Positions 8,423 to 18,164 are shown, counted from the first letter of the stretch. The stretch is DNA of 64,000 nucleotides from Pseudomonas sp. PDM15 (GCF_014851565.1 NZ_JACVAA010000006.1:62001-126000); one strand, 5' to 3'. Program-made: numbers and translations. Notes: generated by a model not told the origin, from the sequence alone.

Positions 8423-9340
8423 ATGAGCAAAGTCAGTGTGCTGGTGGTGGACGACGCCACCTTTATCCGTGATCTGGTGAAGAAAGGCCTGCGCGACCAC
8501 TTCCCCGGCATCCAGATCGAAGAGGCGGTCAACGGCCGCAAGGCTCAGCAGATGCTCGCCCGCCAGCCGGTCGACCTGATCCTCTGCGACTGGGAAATGC
8601 CTGAGCTGTCCGGCCTCGAACTGCTCACCTGGTGCCGCGAGCAGGAAACCCTGAAGACCGTGCCGTTCATCATGGTCACCAGCCGTGGCGACAAGGAGAA
8701 CGTGGTCCAGGCCATTCAGGCCGGGGTCTCCGACTACATCGGCAAACCGTTTTCCAACGACCAACTGGTGACCAAGGTCAAGAAGGCCCTGCACCGCGCC
8801 GGCAAGCTGCAGGCCCTGGCCGCCAGCGCGCCGCCGAAGATGCTCAGCACGGGCGGCTTCGCCAACGACTCCCTGAGTGCCCTGACTGGTGGCAAGGCCG
8901 ATGTGGTCAAGCCGACGGCCAAACCCGCTGCCGCTGCTGCCGATCCGGCTGCCGCCCAGGTCAAACCTGCCGCCCCGGCCGCCAAGGCTTCCGCCGCGCC
9001 CACCGGTCGCGGTCAGGGCCAGCTGCGCCTGCCCGGTGGCAGCATGGCCTGCGTGATCAAGGCGCTGAGCCTCAAGGAAGCGCTGCTGGTGGTGAAACGC
9101 ACCGAGCAGCTGCCCCAGGTGCTGGAGAGCGCAGTGCTCGACTTGGAGCAGGGCGAGGCAGCCGAGACTGCGCGCCTCAACGGCTACCTGCATTCGGTGG
9201 CGGCCCTGGAGCCGAAGCCGGACAGCGAATGGCTGCAGCTGAGCTTCAAGTTCGTCGACAAAGATCCGCAGAAGCTCGACTACCTGTCGCGCCTGATCGC
9301 CCGCGGCACTGCGCAGAAGCACTTCGTGCCCGGCGCCTGA
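8423..9340 (+). CDS. Response regulator, CheY-like receiver with C-terminal output domain
   Basis: A 305-residue protein. Residues 1-125 are a complete receiver: DD at 10-11, phospho-acceptor Asp56 in LILCDWEMP, Thr in MVTSRG, and Lys in YIGKPFS. An Ala/Pro-rich linker covers about 145-190. The C-terminal 110 residues (QGQLRLPGGSMACVI to SRLIARGT) have a strand pattern and a closing LSFKFVDKDPQKLDYLSRLI that recall PilZ domains, but the c-di-GMP-binding RxxxR and D/NxSxxG motifs are not evident. There is no DNA-binding domain, so it probably acts by protein interaction. It sits just after phoU but has its own 121-nt upstream gap with hairpins. No kinase is adjacent. From memory this corresponds to PA5364 of PAO1. 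Confidence 0.8.
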   Translation: MSKVSVLVVDDATFIRDLVKKGLRDHFPGIQIEEAVNGRKAQQMLARQPVDLILCDWEMPELSGLELLTWCREQETLKTVPFIMVTSRGDKENVVQAIQAGVSDYIGKPFSNDQLVTKVKKALHRAGKLQALAASAPPKMLSTGGFANDSLSALTGGKADVVKPTAKPAAAAADPAAAQVKPAAPAAKASAAPTGRGQGQLRLPGGSMACVIKALSLKEALLVVKRTEQLPQVLESAVLDLEQGEAAETARLNGYLHSVAALEPKPDSEWLQLSFKFVDKDPQKLDYLSRLIARGTAQKHFVPGA

Positions 9341-9362
9341 CGCCGCCAGCCAGATTCACGAG

Positions 9363-9390
9363 CACGGCGCCCATGGGCGCCGTGTTGATT
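9363..9390 (+). terminator. Palindromic terminator candidate after the response regulator
   Basis: A perfect 22-nt palindrome (9363-9384, arms beginning CACGGCGCCCA) followed by TTGATTTC. The T-tract is short, so this is a moderate terminator prediction. Confidence 0.55.
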
Positions 9391-9574
9391 TCAGGAGGCT
9401 GACTGCCGCTCGGAGTGCCTGTTCCGCAGCACGCCTTTCGTCGGATATCGCTGCGATTCGCAGCCTGACCCTGCGGATTGCCGCACAGCCCGCAGCGCGA
9501 GCACTCGCGAGCCGCATGGCGCGCTGCTAGTCTTTTCGTCCCGGATACCAAATAACCATTAAATCCGTGAAGTT

Positions 9575-10471
9575 ATGCTAGGGCGTTCAATCATTTTCTG
9601 CGCACTGCTGCTGGCCGCCGGCCAGGCCAGTGCGCTGACCATCTACAAGTATGTCGACAAGCACGGCACGGTGACCTATAGCGACAAGGCCGTGCCCGGT
9701 GCCCAGGTGTTCGTGTTCCGCGACCGCATGGTGGAGAAGCTCGACAACCTGGTGAAGCTGGAAACCAAGAAGCACGATGCTGGCGAGACCCTGGTGTTGC
9801 GCAACGACCTGTACGCCCCGGTGGAGGTCGAGCTGCGCCTGGATCGCCTGGTCAACGTCGCCGGCGCGCCGGACGAGCCGATTCGCTGGGTGCTGCCGCC
9901 GCGCAGCCATATCCGCCTGACCACCCTGGCGCCGCTGGATGCGGCCAAGCCGATGAGCTACAAGCCGCGGCTGCGCTACGCCATGGGCGATCCGCGCCTG
10001 CAGCCGCTGCTGTTCCGCTATCCGCTGCCGTGGATTGGCGGGCCGTTCAAGCTGACCCAGGGCGCCAACGGCAAGTACAGCCACTTCACGCCCAAGGGCC
10101 GCTACGCCATGGACATCGCCATGCCCGAGGGCACGGCGATCGTCGCCTCGCGCAGCGGCATGGTGGTGAAGACCGAGAACCGCCAGAGTGGCCGTGGCAA
10201 CAATCCCTCCGGCAACTACGTGCGCATCCTGCATGACGACGGCACCATGGGCGTCTACCTGCACCTGATGCGCGGTTCGGTGATGGTGCGTGAGGGCGAG
10301 CGGATCGAGGCCGGCATGCAGATCGCCCGTTCCGGCAACACCGGCAACAGCACCGGCCCGCACCTGCACTTCGTGGTGCAGCGCAATGTCGGCCTGGCCC
10401 TGCAGTCCATCCCGTTCAACTTCGCCCAGCCGGTGGACAGCCTGCCCAACTTCGCGGTGGGCGGCGAATAA
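9575..10471 (+). CDS. Periplasmic M23 (LytM-type) peptidase with DUF4124-like N-terminus
   Basis: A 298-residue protein with a signal peptide (MLGRSIIFCALLLAAGQASA). Residues of about 21-50 (LTIYKYVDKHGTVTYSDKAV) match the DUF4124 pattern. The C-terminal half is a LytM/M23 domain: YSHFTPKGRYAMDIAMPEGT contributes a His and Asp zinc ligand, and GNSTGPHLHFVVQ supplies the HxH motif. All visible zinc-binding positions are present, so it may be an active murein endopeptidase rather than an EnvC-like activator. Its target is not shown by the sequence. The ATG at 9575 has only a weak GTGAAG upstream, but the signal peptide supports the start. The next gene begins 95 nt later. Confidence 0.85.
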   Translation: MLGRSIIFCALLLAAGQASALTIYKYVDKHGTVTYSDKAVPGAQVFVFRDRMVEKLDNLVKLETKKHDAGETLVLRNDLYAPVEVELRLDRLVNVAGAPDEPIRWVLPPRSHIRLTTLAPLDAAKPMSYKPRLRYAMGDPRLQPLLFRYPLPWIGGPFKLTQGANGKYSHFTPKGRYAMDIAMPEGTAIVASRSGMVVKTENRQSGRGNNPSGNYVRILHDDGTMGVYLHLMRGSVMVREGERIEAGMQIARSGNTGNSTGPHLHFVVQRNVGLALQSIPFNFAQPVDSLPNFAVGGE

Positions 10472-10566
10472 CCGGACTGGCGCGATCCGCGATTCGCGGC
10501 AATGCTTGAGGGACTGGTGCCTGCAGTCCCCGAGAGTGGCACCGAGTCGAGGAAACCCATCTGCCC

Positions 10567-12393
10567 GTGCGCCTGTTCAGCCTGCTGTTCTGTCTGCTGG
10601 CTACCCTGCCTTGCGTAGCCGCTCCGCTCGAACTCACCGATGACCATCAGGTGGTGCGCCCCGCGCCCTGGCTGGAATACCTGCTGCCTGCCGAGGAGCT
10701 GGATTTCGCCGAGGTGGTCGAGGCCACCGGCTGGCGCAAGCTGGAGGGCGCCTCGCTGAGCCTGGGTTTCCAGGAGGGGCCGGTGTGGGTACGCATGGCC
10801 CTGCACAACCGCTCCGCTCGCAGCGACTGGCGCCTGCTGGTGGAGTGGCCGATCCTCGATCGCCTCGAACTGCGCCTGTTCGATCCGGCCAGCGGCAGCT
10901 GGGGAGCGCTGCTGGAGGCCGGTGATCATCTGCCGCTGAGCGCCTGGCCGGTGCCCGGCCGGCAACCGCTGTTCCCCCTGGCGCTGCAGCCCGGCGAGCA
11001 GCGCTGGGTCTACCTGCGCCTGCACAGCCGCGAGAACATCGTGGCACCCATGCAGGTGCTCACCGAGGCGGCCTATCAGCAGCAGGAGCTGGACCAGCGC
11101 GTGCTGCTGGGACTGTTCTTCGGCGCCATGCTGGCGGTGCTGCTGTACAACTTCAGCCTGTACCTGTTCACTCGCCACCTCAGCTACCTGTGGTACAGCC
11201 TTTACCTGCTCGGCGTGGTGGTTTACGAGCTGAGCCTGAGTGGCTTCGGCGTGCTCTTCCTGTGGCCCGAGCTGGGCCGGCCGGCGGGGCAGATCTATGC
11301 ATTCTCCGCGCTGTGGAGCTTCTTCGCCGCAAGCTACTTCGTTCGCGTCTTCCTGCGCATTCCGCGTTACGGCGGCTGGGTGCTGTGGGCCAACAATCTG
11401 CTGCTCGGCTACTGGGCGCTGGCGATCGCGCTGTTGCTGGTACGACCGCAGTGGCTGACCGCCATCGGCACCCAGTCGGCGGCGCTGCTCAGCTGTCTGG
11501 TGGCGCTGGGGACGGCGGTGGATCTGTGGCGACGCGGCAATCGCTCGGCGCCGCTGTTCAGCCTGGCGTGGATCTTCCTCATCGTCGGCACCGCGGTGCA
11601 CGTGGCGGCCCTGCAGGGCGTCCTGCCGGTCAACCAGCTGACCCTGCGCATGCAGACCCTGGGCTTCTTCGTCGAATTCATCCTGCTCTCGGTGGCCCTG
11701 GCCGACCGCATCAACAGTGAGCGCTCCGCACGTATCGCCGCGCAGACCGCGCTGATCGGCGAGCGCGAGGCGCGCCTGGCCAGCCAGGAACAGCTGCTGG
11801 TCGAGCAGGCGCGGCTCAACGAGGAGCTGGAGCGGCGCGTGCTGGCGCGCACCGCCGAGCTGCAGCAGTCGACCCGCGAGCTGGCCGAGGCCAACGCCGA
11901 GCTGACCCGCCTGAGCAACACCGATGCTCTGACCCAGCTGGCCAACCGCCGGCATTGCGATCAGCAACTGGCCGACCAGGCCAACACCCGGCTGGCCGTG
12001 CTGCTGCTCGACATCGATCACTTCAAGCGCATCAACGATGGCTACGGACATCCCTTCGGTGACCGCTGTATCGCTGCCGTGGCCAAGGTGCTGCGCGGCA
12101 GTGCCCGGCGCGCCGGCGATCTGGCCGCGCGCTATGGCGGCGAGGAGTTCCTGCTGGTCCTGGCGGATGTCGACGCGGCGGGCGCCCAGGATCTGGCCGA
12201 GCGCATCCGCGCCGAGGTGGCGGCGCTGGATCTGCAGCACAATGGTGCCCGCGTGCCGCTGAGCGTGAGCATCGGCCTGGCGTATCACGATGGCCAGGCC
12301 GCGTTGCGCATGCCGGCGCTGATCGATGCCGCCGACCAGGCGCTGTACGCGGCCAAGGCGGCGGGGCGCAATCAGGTGTGCGTGGCCGGTTGA
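10567..12393 (+). CDS. Diguanylate cyclase with 7TM-DISM sensor domain
   Basis: A 608-residue protein. Domains in order: signal peptide (MRLFSLLFCLLATLPCVA); a periplasmic beta-sandwich of the 7TMR-DISM extracellular type (about 22-165); seven membrane helices (about 178-385); a coiled coil (about 392-450); and a GGDEF domain (about 455-605). The catalytic signature is GGEEF at residues 524-528, and the inhibitory I-site RxxD (RAGD) lies exactly five residues before it, so the enzyme should be active and product-inhibited. It makes cyclic-di-GMP in response to an unknown periplasmic cue. The start is a GTG at 10567, with GAGGAAA about 13 nt upstream. It lies 95 nt downstream of the peptidase gene on the same strand and may be cotranscribed with it. 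Confidence 0.92.
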   Translation: MRLFSLLFCLLATLPCVAAPLELTDDHQVVRPAPWLEYLLPAEELDFAEVVEATGWRKLEGASLSLGFQEGPVWVRMALHNRSARSDWRLLVEWPILDRLELRLFDPASGSWGALLEAGDHLPLSAWPVPGRQPLFPLALQPGEQRWVYLRLHSRENIVAPMQVLTEAAYQQQELDQRVLLGLFFGAMLAVLLYNFSLYLFTRHLSYLWYSLYLLGVVVYELSLSGFGVLFLWPELGRPAGQIYAFSALWSFFAASYFVRVFLRIPRYGGWVLWANNLLLGYWALAIALLLVRPQWLTAIGTQSAALLSCLVALGTAVDLWRRGNRSAPLFSLAWIFLIVGTAVHVAALQGVLPVNQLTLRMQTLGFFVEFILLSVALADRINSERSARIAAQTALIGEREARLASQEQLLVEQARLNEELERRVLARTAELQQSTRELAEANAELTRLSNTDALTQLANRRHCDQQLADQANTRLAVLLLDIDHFKRINDGYGHPFGDRCIAAVAKVLRGSARRAGDLAARYGGEEFLLVLADVDAAGAQDLAERIRAEVAALDLQHNGARVPLSVSIGLAYHDGQAALRMPALIDAADQALYAAKAAGRNQVCVAG

Positions 12394-12472
12394 CCCTTGG
12401 TCGGTCCGTGGCGCCGTGCGGCGATTCTGGGGCTAAGGTGGCCAGACACGCCGAATCCGTGAGGTGAAGATC

Positions 12473-12745
12473 ATGAACAATCTGCACTGCACTTACCGCG
12501 ACCACGCCATCAGCGCCGCGATCATCGAACACCCCGGCATTCCCACGCCCTGGGCGGCGGGCTGCCAGATCACCCTGCCCGACGGCCAGGTCAGCAAGCG
12601 CATGTCGCTGCCGCTGCGGTTCGCCTTTCTCGCCGACCTGGAGAGCGCCCAGCGTGCCTCGCTGGCCCACGGCAAGTGGCTGGTGGACCAGCATCTGGAC
12701 CACGGCATGAGCCTGGCCGGCGTCAGCCACGCCAAGGCGGCCTGA
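12473..12745 (+). CDS. Small conserved hypothetical protein
   Basis: A 90-residue soluble protein starting MNNLHCTYRDHAISAAIIE. The start at 12473 is preferred over an in-frame GTG at 12464 because that GTG lies inside a good ribosome site, GAGGTGA (12461-12467). No signal peptide, membrane helix or known motif is seen. The middle (GCQITLPDGQVSKRMSLPLRFAF) suggests a small beta-rich core followed by a helix. It stands alone between the diguanylate cyclase and the convergent CorC gene and ends at a perfect 13-bp hairpin. Function is unknown. Confidence 0.75.
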   Translation: MNNLHCTYRDHAISAAIIEHPGIPTPWAAGCQITLPDGQVSKRMSLPLRFAFLADLESAQRASLAHGKWLVDQHLDHGMSLAGVSHAKAA

Positions 12746-12755
12746 CGCCAGATAG

Positions 12756-12786
12756 CACAACGCCGCAGACAGGCTGCGGCGTTGTG
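12756..12786. terminator. Perfect hairpin between convergent genes
   Basis: A 13-bp perfect stem CACAACGCCGCAG (12756-12768) / CTGCGGCGTTGTG (12774-12786) with loop ACAGG. It lies between two convergent genes and probably serves as a bidirectional barrier, although neither strand has a clear T-run. Confidence 0.65.
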
Positions 12787-12802
12787 GGGAGCGGCGGGTG
12801 CG

Positions 12803-14143
12803 TCAGTCCAGCTTGAGCACCTTGGCCAGGACGATCTTCGGCCCTTTCATCTTTTTCACGATGATGTGCAGGCCTTCGGTCTCCAGTACCTCGTCCTCCT
12901 CCGGCACCCGGTTCAGGCTCTCGTAGACCAGGCCGGCCAGGGTCTCGGCCTCGATGTGGTCGAGGTCCAGGCCGAGCAGGCGCTCGATCTTGAACAGCGG
13001 GGTGTCGCCGCGTACCAGCAGCTTGCCCGGCTGGTAGGCGAGGATGCCGCGTTCGGCCTTGTGGTGCTCGTCCTGGATATCGCCGACCAGCACTTCAAGC
13101 ACGTCTTCCATGGTCAGGAAGCCGACCACCTTGCCGTCGGCCTCCTCGACCAGAGCGAAGTGCGCGCCGCCCTGGCGGAACTGCTCGAGCAGCGAGGACA
13201 GTGGCATGTGCTTGCTGACCCGCTCGATCGGGCGCATCAACTCGGCCACGTTGAACTTGGACGGCAGCATCTCCAGCAGGCTCAGCTGCAGCAGCAGGTC
13301 CTTGATGTGCAGCACGCCGACGAAGCCGCCGGTGGCCTCTTCGTACACCGGGTAGCGGCTGAACTTGTGCCGGCGGAACACGTTGAACAGCTCGTCCAGC
13401 TTGGCGTTGGCGTCGATGTACACCAGGTCCTCGCGCGAGTTGGCCCAGTCCACCACTTCCAGCTCGCCCATTTCCACGGCCGAGGCCAGCACGCGCATGT
13501 CCTGGTCGCTGGGGTCGCGAGCGCGGCTGGAGTGGAGGATCAGCTTCAGCTCGTCGCGACTGTAGTGGTGCTCGTGGTGCGGCCCCGGCTCGCCTTGTCC
13601 GGCGATGCGCAGGATGGCGTTGGCGCTGGCGTTGAGCAGGTAGATGGCCGGATACATCAGCCAGTAGAAGGCGTACAGCGGCGCGGCGGTCCACAGCGAC
13701 AGCAGCTCGGGTTTGCGGATCGCCCAGGACTTGGGCGCCAGCTCGCCGACCACGATGTGCAGGTAGGAAATGATGAAGAAGGCGAAGAAGAAGGCGATGC
13801 CGTGGACCAGCTTCTCCGACTCGATGCCGATGGCGCCGAGCAGCGGCGTGAGCAGTTCGGCGAAGGCCGGCTCGCCGACCCAGCCCAGGCCGAGCGAGGC
13901 CAGGGTAATGCCCAGCTGGCAGGCCGACAGGTAGGCGTCCAGCTGGTTGTGCACGGTGCGCAGGATGTGCCCGCGCCAGCCGTGTTGCTCGGCAATAGCT
14001 TCGACCTTGGTCGCGCGCAGCTTGACCATGGCGAATTCGGCGGCGACGAAGAAGCCGTTGAGCAGAACGAGGAACAGGGCGAACAGCACGAGGCCGAGGT
14101 CGGCGACCAGGGCGGACGTGGAGAGACTAGAGGAAGGGTCCAT
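12803..14143 (-). CDS. CNNM/CorC-type membrane protein with CBS pair
   Basis: A 446-residue protein. The N-terminal 200 residues form the CNNM (DUF21) transmembrane domain with four helices (LNGFFVAAEFAMVKLRATKVE is the family signature). Next is a CBS pair (about 215-335) and a C-terminal CorC_HlyC domain (VLVGDIQDEHH... LGLDLDHIEAETLAGLV). Proteins of this class (YfjD, YtfL, CorB-like; often named hemolysin) are implicated in Mg2+/Co2+ or polyamine export; this assignment is from family knowledge. There is no hemolysin activity to infer. It is transcribed convergently with the small hypothetical gene and lies downstream of phoR on the same strand with a 72-nt gap. No clear Shine-Dalgarno precedes the ATG. 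Confidence 0.88.
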   Translation of the reverse strand: MDPSSSLSTSALVADLGLVLFALFLVLLNGFFVAAEFAMVKLRATKVEAIAEQHGWRGHILRTVHNQLDAYLSACQLGITLASLGLGWVGEPAFAELLTPLLGAIGIESEKLVHGIAFFFAFFIISYLHIVVGELAPKSWAIRKPELLSLWTAAPLYAFYWLMYPAIYLLNASANAILRIAGQGEPGPHHEHHYSRDELKLILHSSRARDPSDQDMRVLASAVEMGELEVVDWANSREDLVYIDANAKLDELFNVFRRHKFSRYPVYEEATGGFVGVLHIKDLLLQLSLLEMLPSKFNVAELMRPIERVSKHMPLSSLLEQFRQGGAHFALVEEADGKVVGFLTMEDVLEVLVGDIQDEHHKAERGILAYQPGKLLVRGDTPLFKIERLLGLDLDHIEAETLAGLVYESLNRVPEEDEVLETEGLHIIVKKMKGPKIVLAKVLKLD

Positions 14144-14215
14144 GGGTACTAGGGTTGGCGGAAGATCGCTACAGGTTGGCGGCTGAGGCCGGTGATTGCA
14201 AGCCGCCGGCCATTT

Positions 14216-15520
14216 CTAGCCACGCCGACTGACCTGCTGGGGCGGGAAGTGGCAGGTGAAGGTGCTGCCCTTGCCGACCAGGCTGGTGATGTCCAGGCGC
14301 GCCCGATGACGCAACAACACGTGCTTGACGATGGCCAGGCCGAGGCCGGTGCCGCCGGTGTTGGACGCGCGGCTGGAGTCGACCCGGTAGAAGCGCTCGG
14401 TCAGGCGCGGCAGGTGCTTGGCCTCGATGCCGATACCGCTGTCGGCCACGCTGAAGTGCCCGCCCTGTTCGTCGCCCCACCAGCGGATGCGGATCTCGCT
14501 GTCCTCGGGGCTGTACTTCACCGCGTTGAACACCAAATTCGAGAAGGCGCTGCGCAGCTCGGCCTCACTGCCCTTGAGGCGGATCTGGCTGTCCGCCTCC
14601 AGGCTGATGCGGTGGTTGCGCGCGCCGGACAGGGCCTGGGCGTCGTTCTTGATCGAGAGCAGCAGCAGGTCGACGGCCACCGGCTGGTTGTCCGAGGGAT
14701 AGTCGGTGGCTTCCAGCTTGGCCAACAACAGCAGGTCATTCAGCAGGTTCTGCATGCGCGAGCCCTGCTGCTGCATCTGCTGCAGGGCGCGCAGCCAGCG
14801 CGGATTCACGTCCTCGACATTGTCCAGCAGGGTCTCCAGGTAACCGGTAATCACCGTCAGCGGCGTACGCAGCTCGTGGGAGACGTTGGCGATGAAGTCC
14901 TTGCGCATCTGTTCCAGCTGGTGGAGGCGGGTAACGTCGCGCACCAGCATCAGGTGTTCGTGGTTGCCGTACTGGGTGATCTGCAACTGCAGGCGCATGC
15001 GGTCGTTGATCGGCGAGGGCAGCTCCAGGGCCTCTTGATAGTTGCCGGCCTCGAAGTACTCCTTGAAGCGCGGGTGGCGTACCAGGTTGGCGATCGACTG
15101 GCCGCTGTCCTGTGGGGTCTTCAGCCCCAGCAGCTGCTCGGCGGCGCGGTTCCACCACTCCAGGTTGCCCTCGGCGTCGAGCATGATCACCGCATCGCGC
15201 AGGGCGGCGGTGGATTCCTGCACGCGGTCGATCACCGCCTGCAGGCGGCCACGCACGCGCTGGTCGCGGCGCTGCAGGTGGTAGATGTTGTCGAAGATCT
15301 CGCCCCACAGGCCGTAGCCTTCGGGCGGCGCCTCGTCCGGCTGGCGTTCGCGCAGCCACTTGTGCAGGCGCAGCAGCTGCTTGAGGTGCCACAGCAGGTA
15401 GCCTCCGAGACCGATGGCCAGGGCCCAGGCGTATTCGCCGGTGATCAGGCCGACCAGCCCGCAGCCGACCAACAACAACAGCAGGCGGCGCGCCATGGCG
15501 CCGCGCCAGTCTTGGTTCAC
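14216..15520 (-). CDS. phoR: Phosphate regulon sensor kinase PhoR
   Basis: A 434-residue sensor kinase with two N-terminal membrane helices (about 9-55) and almost no periplasmic loop, as in other PhoR proteins. A charged linker and PAS domain (about 90-200) follow. The HisKA motif NVSHELRTP has the phosphorylated His at residue 215. The catalytic domain shows the N box (NLVFNAVKYSPED), G1 box (DSGIGI) and G2 box (GGTGLGLAIVKH). It phosphorylates PhoB when phosphate is limiting and dephosphorylates it when Pst-PhoU signals plenty. The GTG start at 15520 is supported by AAAGGAAG about 6-13 nt upstream; an internal ATG at residue 9 is less well placed. It follows phoB by 37 nt. Confidence 0.96.
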   Translation of the reverse strand: MNQDWRGAMARRLLLLLVGCGLVGLITGEYAWALAIGLGGYLLWHLKQLLRLHKWLRERQPDEAPPEGYGLWGEIFDNIYHLQRRDQRVRGRLQAVIDRVQESTAALRDAVIMLDAEGNLEWWNRAAEQLLGLKTPQDSGQSIANLVRHPRFKEYFEAGNYQEALELPSPINDRMRLQLQITQYGNHEHLMLVRDVTRLHQLEQMRKDFIANVSHELRTPLTVITGYLETLLDNVEDVNPRWLRALQQMQQQGSRMQNLLNDLLLLAKLEATDYPSDNQPVAVDLLLLSIKNDAQALSGARNHRISLEADSQIRLKGSEAELRSAFSNLVFNAVKYSPEDSEIRIRWWGDEQGGHFSVADSGIGIEAKHLPRLTERFYRVDSSRASNTGGTGLGLAIVKHVLLRHRARLDITSLVGKGSTFTCHFPPQQVSRRG

Positions 15521-15557
15521 CTAGTGCTTCCTTTCTCTGGACGCGGGGGAGCGTGAG

Positions 15558-16247
<690 letters not shown>

Positions 16248-16280
16248 GGGTCGAGCCTCGGGTCGTCTGTCTTGCGCCGC

Positions 16281-16314
16281 ATTAGATAACGGAATTATTG
16301 CAGCGATGTGACAG
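16281..16314 (-). promoter_or_regulatory. Pho box and promoter of phoB
   Basis: Read on the minus strand, CTGTCAC-ATCG-CTGCAAT (16314-16297) is a 7-4-7 Pho box. Exactly 10 nt further is TCTAAT (16286-16281), a 5/6 match to TATAAT. The geometry is that of a PhoB-activated promoter and implies phoBR autoactivation. Confidence 0.85.
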
Positions 16315-16333
16315 CCATGCGGCAAGGCCCGAT

Positions 16334-17227
16334 CTAGCGCAGCGCGTAGTCGATGACGATGCCCAGCAGAATCGCCAGGCCGGCCCAGTGGTTGTGCAGG
16401 AAGGCGGCGAAGCATCGCTGCGGGTCGCGGTCGCGGGTGCTCCAGAATTCCCAAGCGAAGCAGGCCGCAGCGCCGAACAGACCGAACAGGAACCAGATGC
16501 CCAGGCTGAAGCGTGCGCCGGCCATGGCCAGGCACAGCAGGGCCAGGCCCTGCAGGGTGAGGATGATGATGCGGTCGGCATCGCCGAACAGAATGGCGGT
16601 GGATTTCACGCCGATCTTCAGGTCGTCCTCGCGGTCGGTCATCGCGTAGTAGGTGTCGTAGGCCACCGTCCACAGCAGGTTGGCGATGTACAGCAGCCAG
16701 GCCTCGGCCGGCGGCAGCTCGCCGGTGACGGCGCTGAAGGCCATCGGCATGCCCCAGGAGAAGGCCGCACCGAGCACCACTTGCGGGTAGTAGGTGTAGC
16801 GCTTCATGAAGGGGTAGCAGGCGGCCAGGGCCAGGCCGCCGAACGACAACAGGATGGTGGTCAGATTGGTGAACAGCACCAGGATGAAGCTCAGGCCCAC
16901 CAGCACGGCGAACAGGACCATCGCCTCGCGCGGGCTGACCCGGCCATCGGCCAGCGGTCGCGCCCGTGTGCGCGCCACATGGCCGTCGATATTGCGGTCT
17001 GCATAGTCGTTGATCACGCATCCGGCGGCGCGCATGAACAGGGTGCCGAACACGAAGATCAGCAGCAGGCCGAAGTCCGGCACGCCCTTGCTCGCCACCC
17101 ACAGGGCCCAGAGGGTCGGCCACAGCAGCAGGTAGATGCCGATCGGCTTCTCCAGGCGCATCAGCTGGACGAAGTCCCAGGTGCGCGGGTGCAGGCGGTT
17201 CAGGGCGAGCAGGAAGGATTGGTACAT
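16334..17227 (-). CDS. ubiA: 4-hydroxybenzoate polyprenyltransferase UbiA
   Basis: A 297-residue integral membrane prenyltransferase with about 8-9 helices. Both Asp-rich motifs are present: [20 protein letters not shown] (NDxxDxxxD) and [13 protein letters not shown]. It attaches the octa- or nonaprenyl side chain to 4-hydroxybenzoate, the second step of ubiquinone synthesis, in the inner membrane. The ATG at 17227 is preceded by GGAGA about 9 nt upstream, and gives the expected family length; a longer open frame upstream is a shadow of ubiC. It follows ubiC by 67 nt and is separated from phoB by the Pho-box promoter. Confidence 0.96.
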   Translation of the reverse strand: MYQSFLLALNRLHPRTWDFVQLMRLEKPIGIYLLLWPTLWALWVASKGVPDFGLLLIFVFGTLFMRAAGCVINDYADRNIDGHVARTRARPLADGRVSPREAMVLFAVLVGLSFILVLFTNLTTILLSFGGLALAACYPFMKRYTYYPQVVLGAAFSWGMPMAFSAVTGELPPAEAWLLYIANLLWTVAYDTYYAMTDREDDLKIGVKSTAILFGDADRIIILTLQGLALLCLAMAGARFSLGIWFLFGLFGAAACFAWEFWSTRDRDPQRCFAAFLHNHWAGLAILLGIVIDYALR

Positions 17228-17294
17228 CGGCGGGTCTCCGGGCCAGGTGCGCCGATTATACGAGCAGCGACGCGGCCGGGAGCGAGGGCGGCGT

Positions 17295-17843
17295 CTAGTT
17301 CTGCGCGGCGTGGTCCCAGAATGCCGGCAGGAACACCTCGGCCACCAGCACGCCGAGGCCGTCGCGGCGGAAGCAGGAACGGCGTCCCCAGAGGTGCTCG
17401 GCGCGTGCCTCGGCCGGCAGCCAGGCCGCCGGGTAGCGACACACCTGCAGCTCGCCGCGCACGAAGGCGCGGTCGCTGAACAGCAGCTCGCCCAGCGAAC
17501 GGCTGCCCAGCTTGCCCAGCTCGAAGCCGGAGCCCTCCAGGGCGGCGCGCGGCGCCACGCTACGCGCGAATACCCAGGGCTGACCGGCGCCGAGCAGAAA
17601 CACCTCGCGCACCCAGCCCATGCTGCCGGCCGGCACCTGCAGAGCGCTGCACTCGTCGGCGCGCAACACCTGCCAACCCTGCTGCAACGGCTGCACGGCG
17701 AAGCGCTCTGCACTGAGGGCGGTGAGACGACGGGTCAGCGAGCCCTGGCCGAACAGCCAGTCGCGCAGCAGCGGTGCGGGGGCAGGATGCAACTGGCCGG
17801 CGTTGAGCCAGCGGGGCGGGTGGGCGAGGGCGGAGGAGGGCAC
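17295..17843 (-). CDS. ubiC: Chorismate pyruvate-lyase UbiC
   Basis: About 182 residues. It converts chorismate to 4-hydroxybenzoate and pyruvate, the first committed step of ubiquinone synthesis, and so feeds UbiA next door. Recognisable elements are [16 protein letters not shown], the Arg of [20 protein letters not shown], the LWGRRSCFR segment, and the C-terminal Glu in LVAEVFLP; the Arg and Glu correspond to catalytic residues known from the E. coli enzyme. The start is uncertain: no ATG lies in frame near the expected place. I chose a GTG at 17843, but a GTG at 17885 (196 residues) is possible and neither has a good Shine-Dalgarno sequence. Confidence 0.88.
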   Translation of the reverse strand: MPSSALAHPPRWLNAGQLHPAPAPLLRDWLFGQGSLTRRLTALSAERFAVQPLQQGWQVLRADECSALQVPAGSMGWVREVFLLGAGQPWVFARSVAPRAALEGSGFELGKLGSRSLGELLFSDRAFVRGELQVCRYPAAWLPAEARAEHLWGRRSCFRRDGLGVLVAEVFLPAFWDHAAQN

Positions 17844-17996
17844 GACAACGGCTTCGGCTACCGGGGACGGCGGCGAGCTTAGCACGACGAAGGGCCGGCC
17901 CGGACACTTGCGCTGCGGCGTCCATATCAGTACAAAGCCTGCTGATTTTTTAACCAGGGCAACGTCCGCCAGAGACGGCCCGCGATGAGGTAGAGC

Positions 17997-18164
17997 ATGA
18001 AGAAGTGGCAATGTGTGGTCTGTGGCCTGATCTATGACGAGAGCCAGGGTTGGCCCGACGACGGCATCGCCGCCGGTACCCGCTGGGAAGACGTGCCGGC
18101 CGATTGGCTGTGCCCGGACTGCGGCGTGGGCAAGGCTGACTTCGAGATGATCGAGATCGGCTGA
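17997..18164 (+). CDS. rubA: Rubredoxin
   Basis: A 55-residue rubredoxin. The two iron-binding knuckles are [13 protein letters not shown] and [13 protein letters not shown], with the conserved [18 protein letters not shown] between them. It is a one-iron electron carrier, in pseudomonads usually supplying electrons to alkane hydroxylase or acting in oxidative-stress reactions. The ATG at 17997 is supported by GAGG at 17987-17990. It is followed by a strong hairpin, so it appears monocistronic. From memory, PAO1 has two rubredoxin genes and a rubredoxin reductase here; this window has one rubredoxin and no reductase. Confidence 0.96.
   Translation: MKKWQCVVCGLIYDESQGWPDDGIAAGTRWEDVPADWLCPDCGVGKADFEMIEIG

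Noticed and set aside
9001..9340. Firm PilZ assignment for the end of the response regulator
   Set aside because: The strand pattern is suggestive, but the c-di-GMP-binding motifs are missing; it is reported only as PilZ-like.
12782..14152. Plus-strand frame of 456 residues opposite the CorC gene
   Set aside because: Composition (Gln, Val, Gly, His rich) and lack of domains indicate a shadow of the CorC gene, which has clear CNNM, CBS and CorC domains.
14192..15556. Plus-strand frame of 454 residues opposite phoR
   Set aside because: Shadow of phoR, which has all kinase boxes on the other strand.
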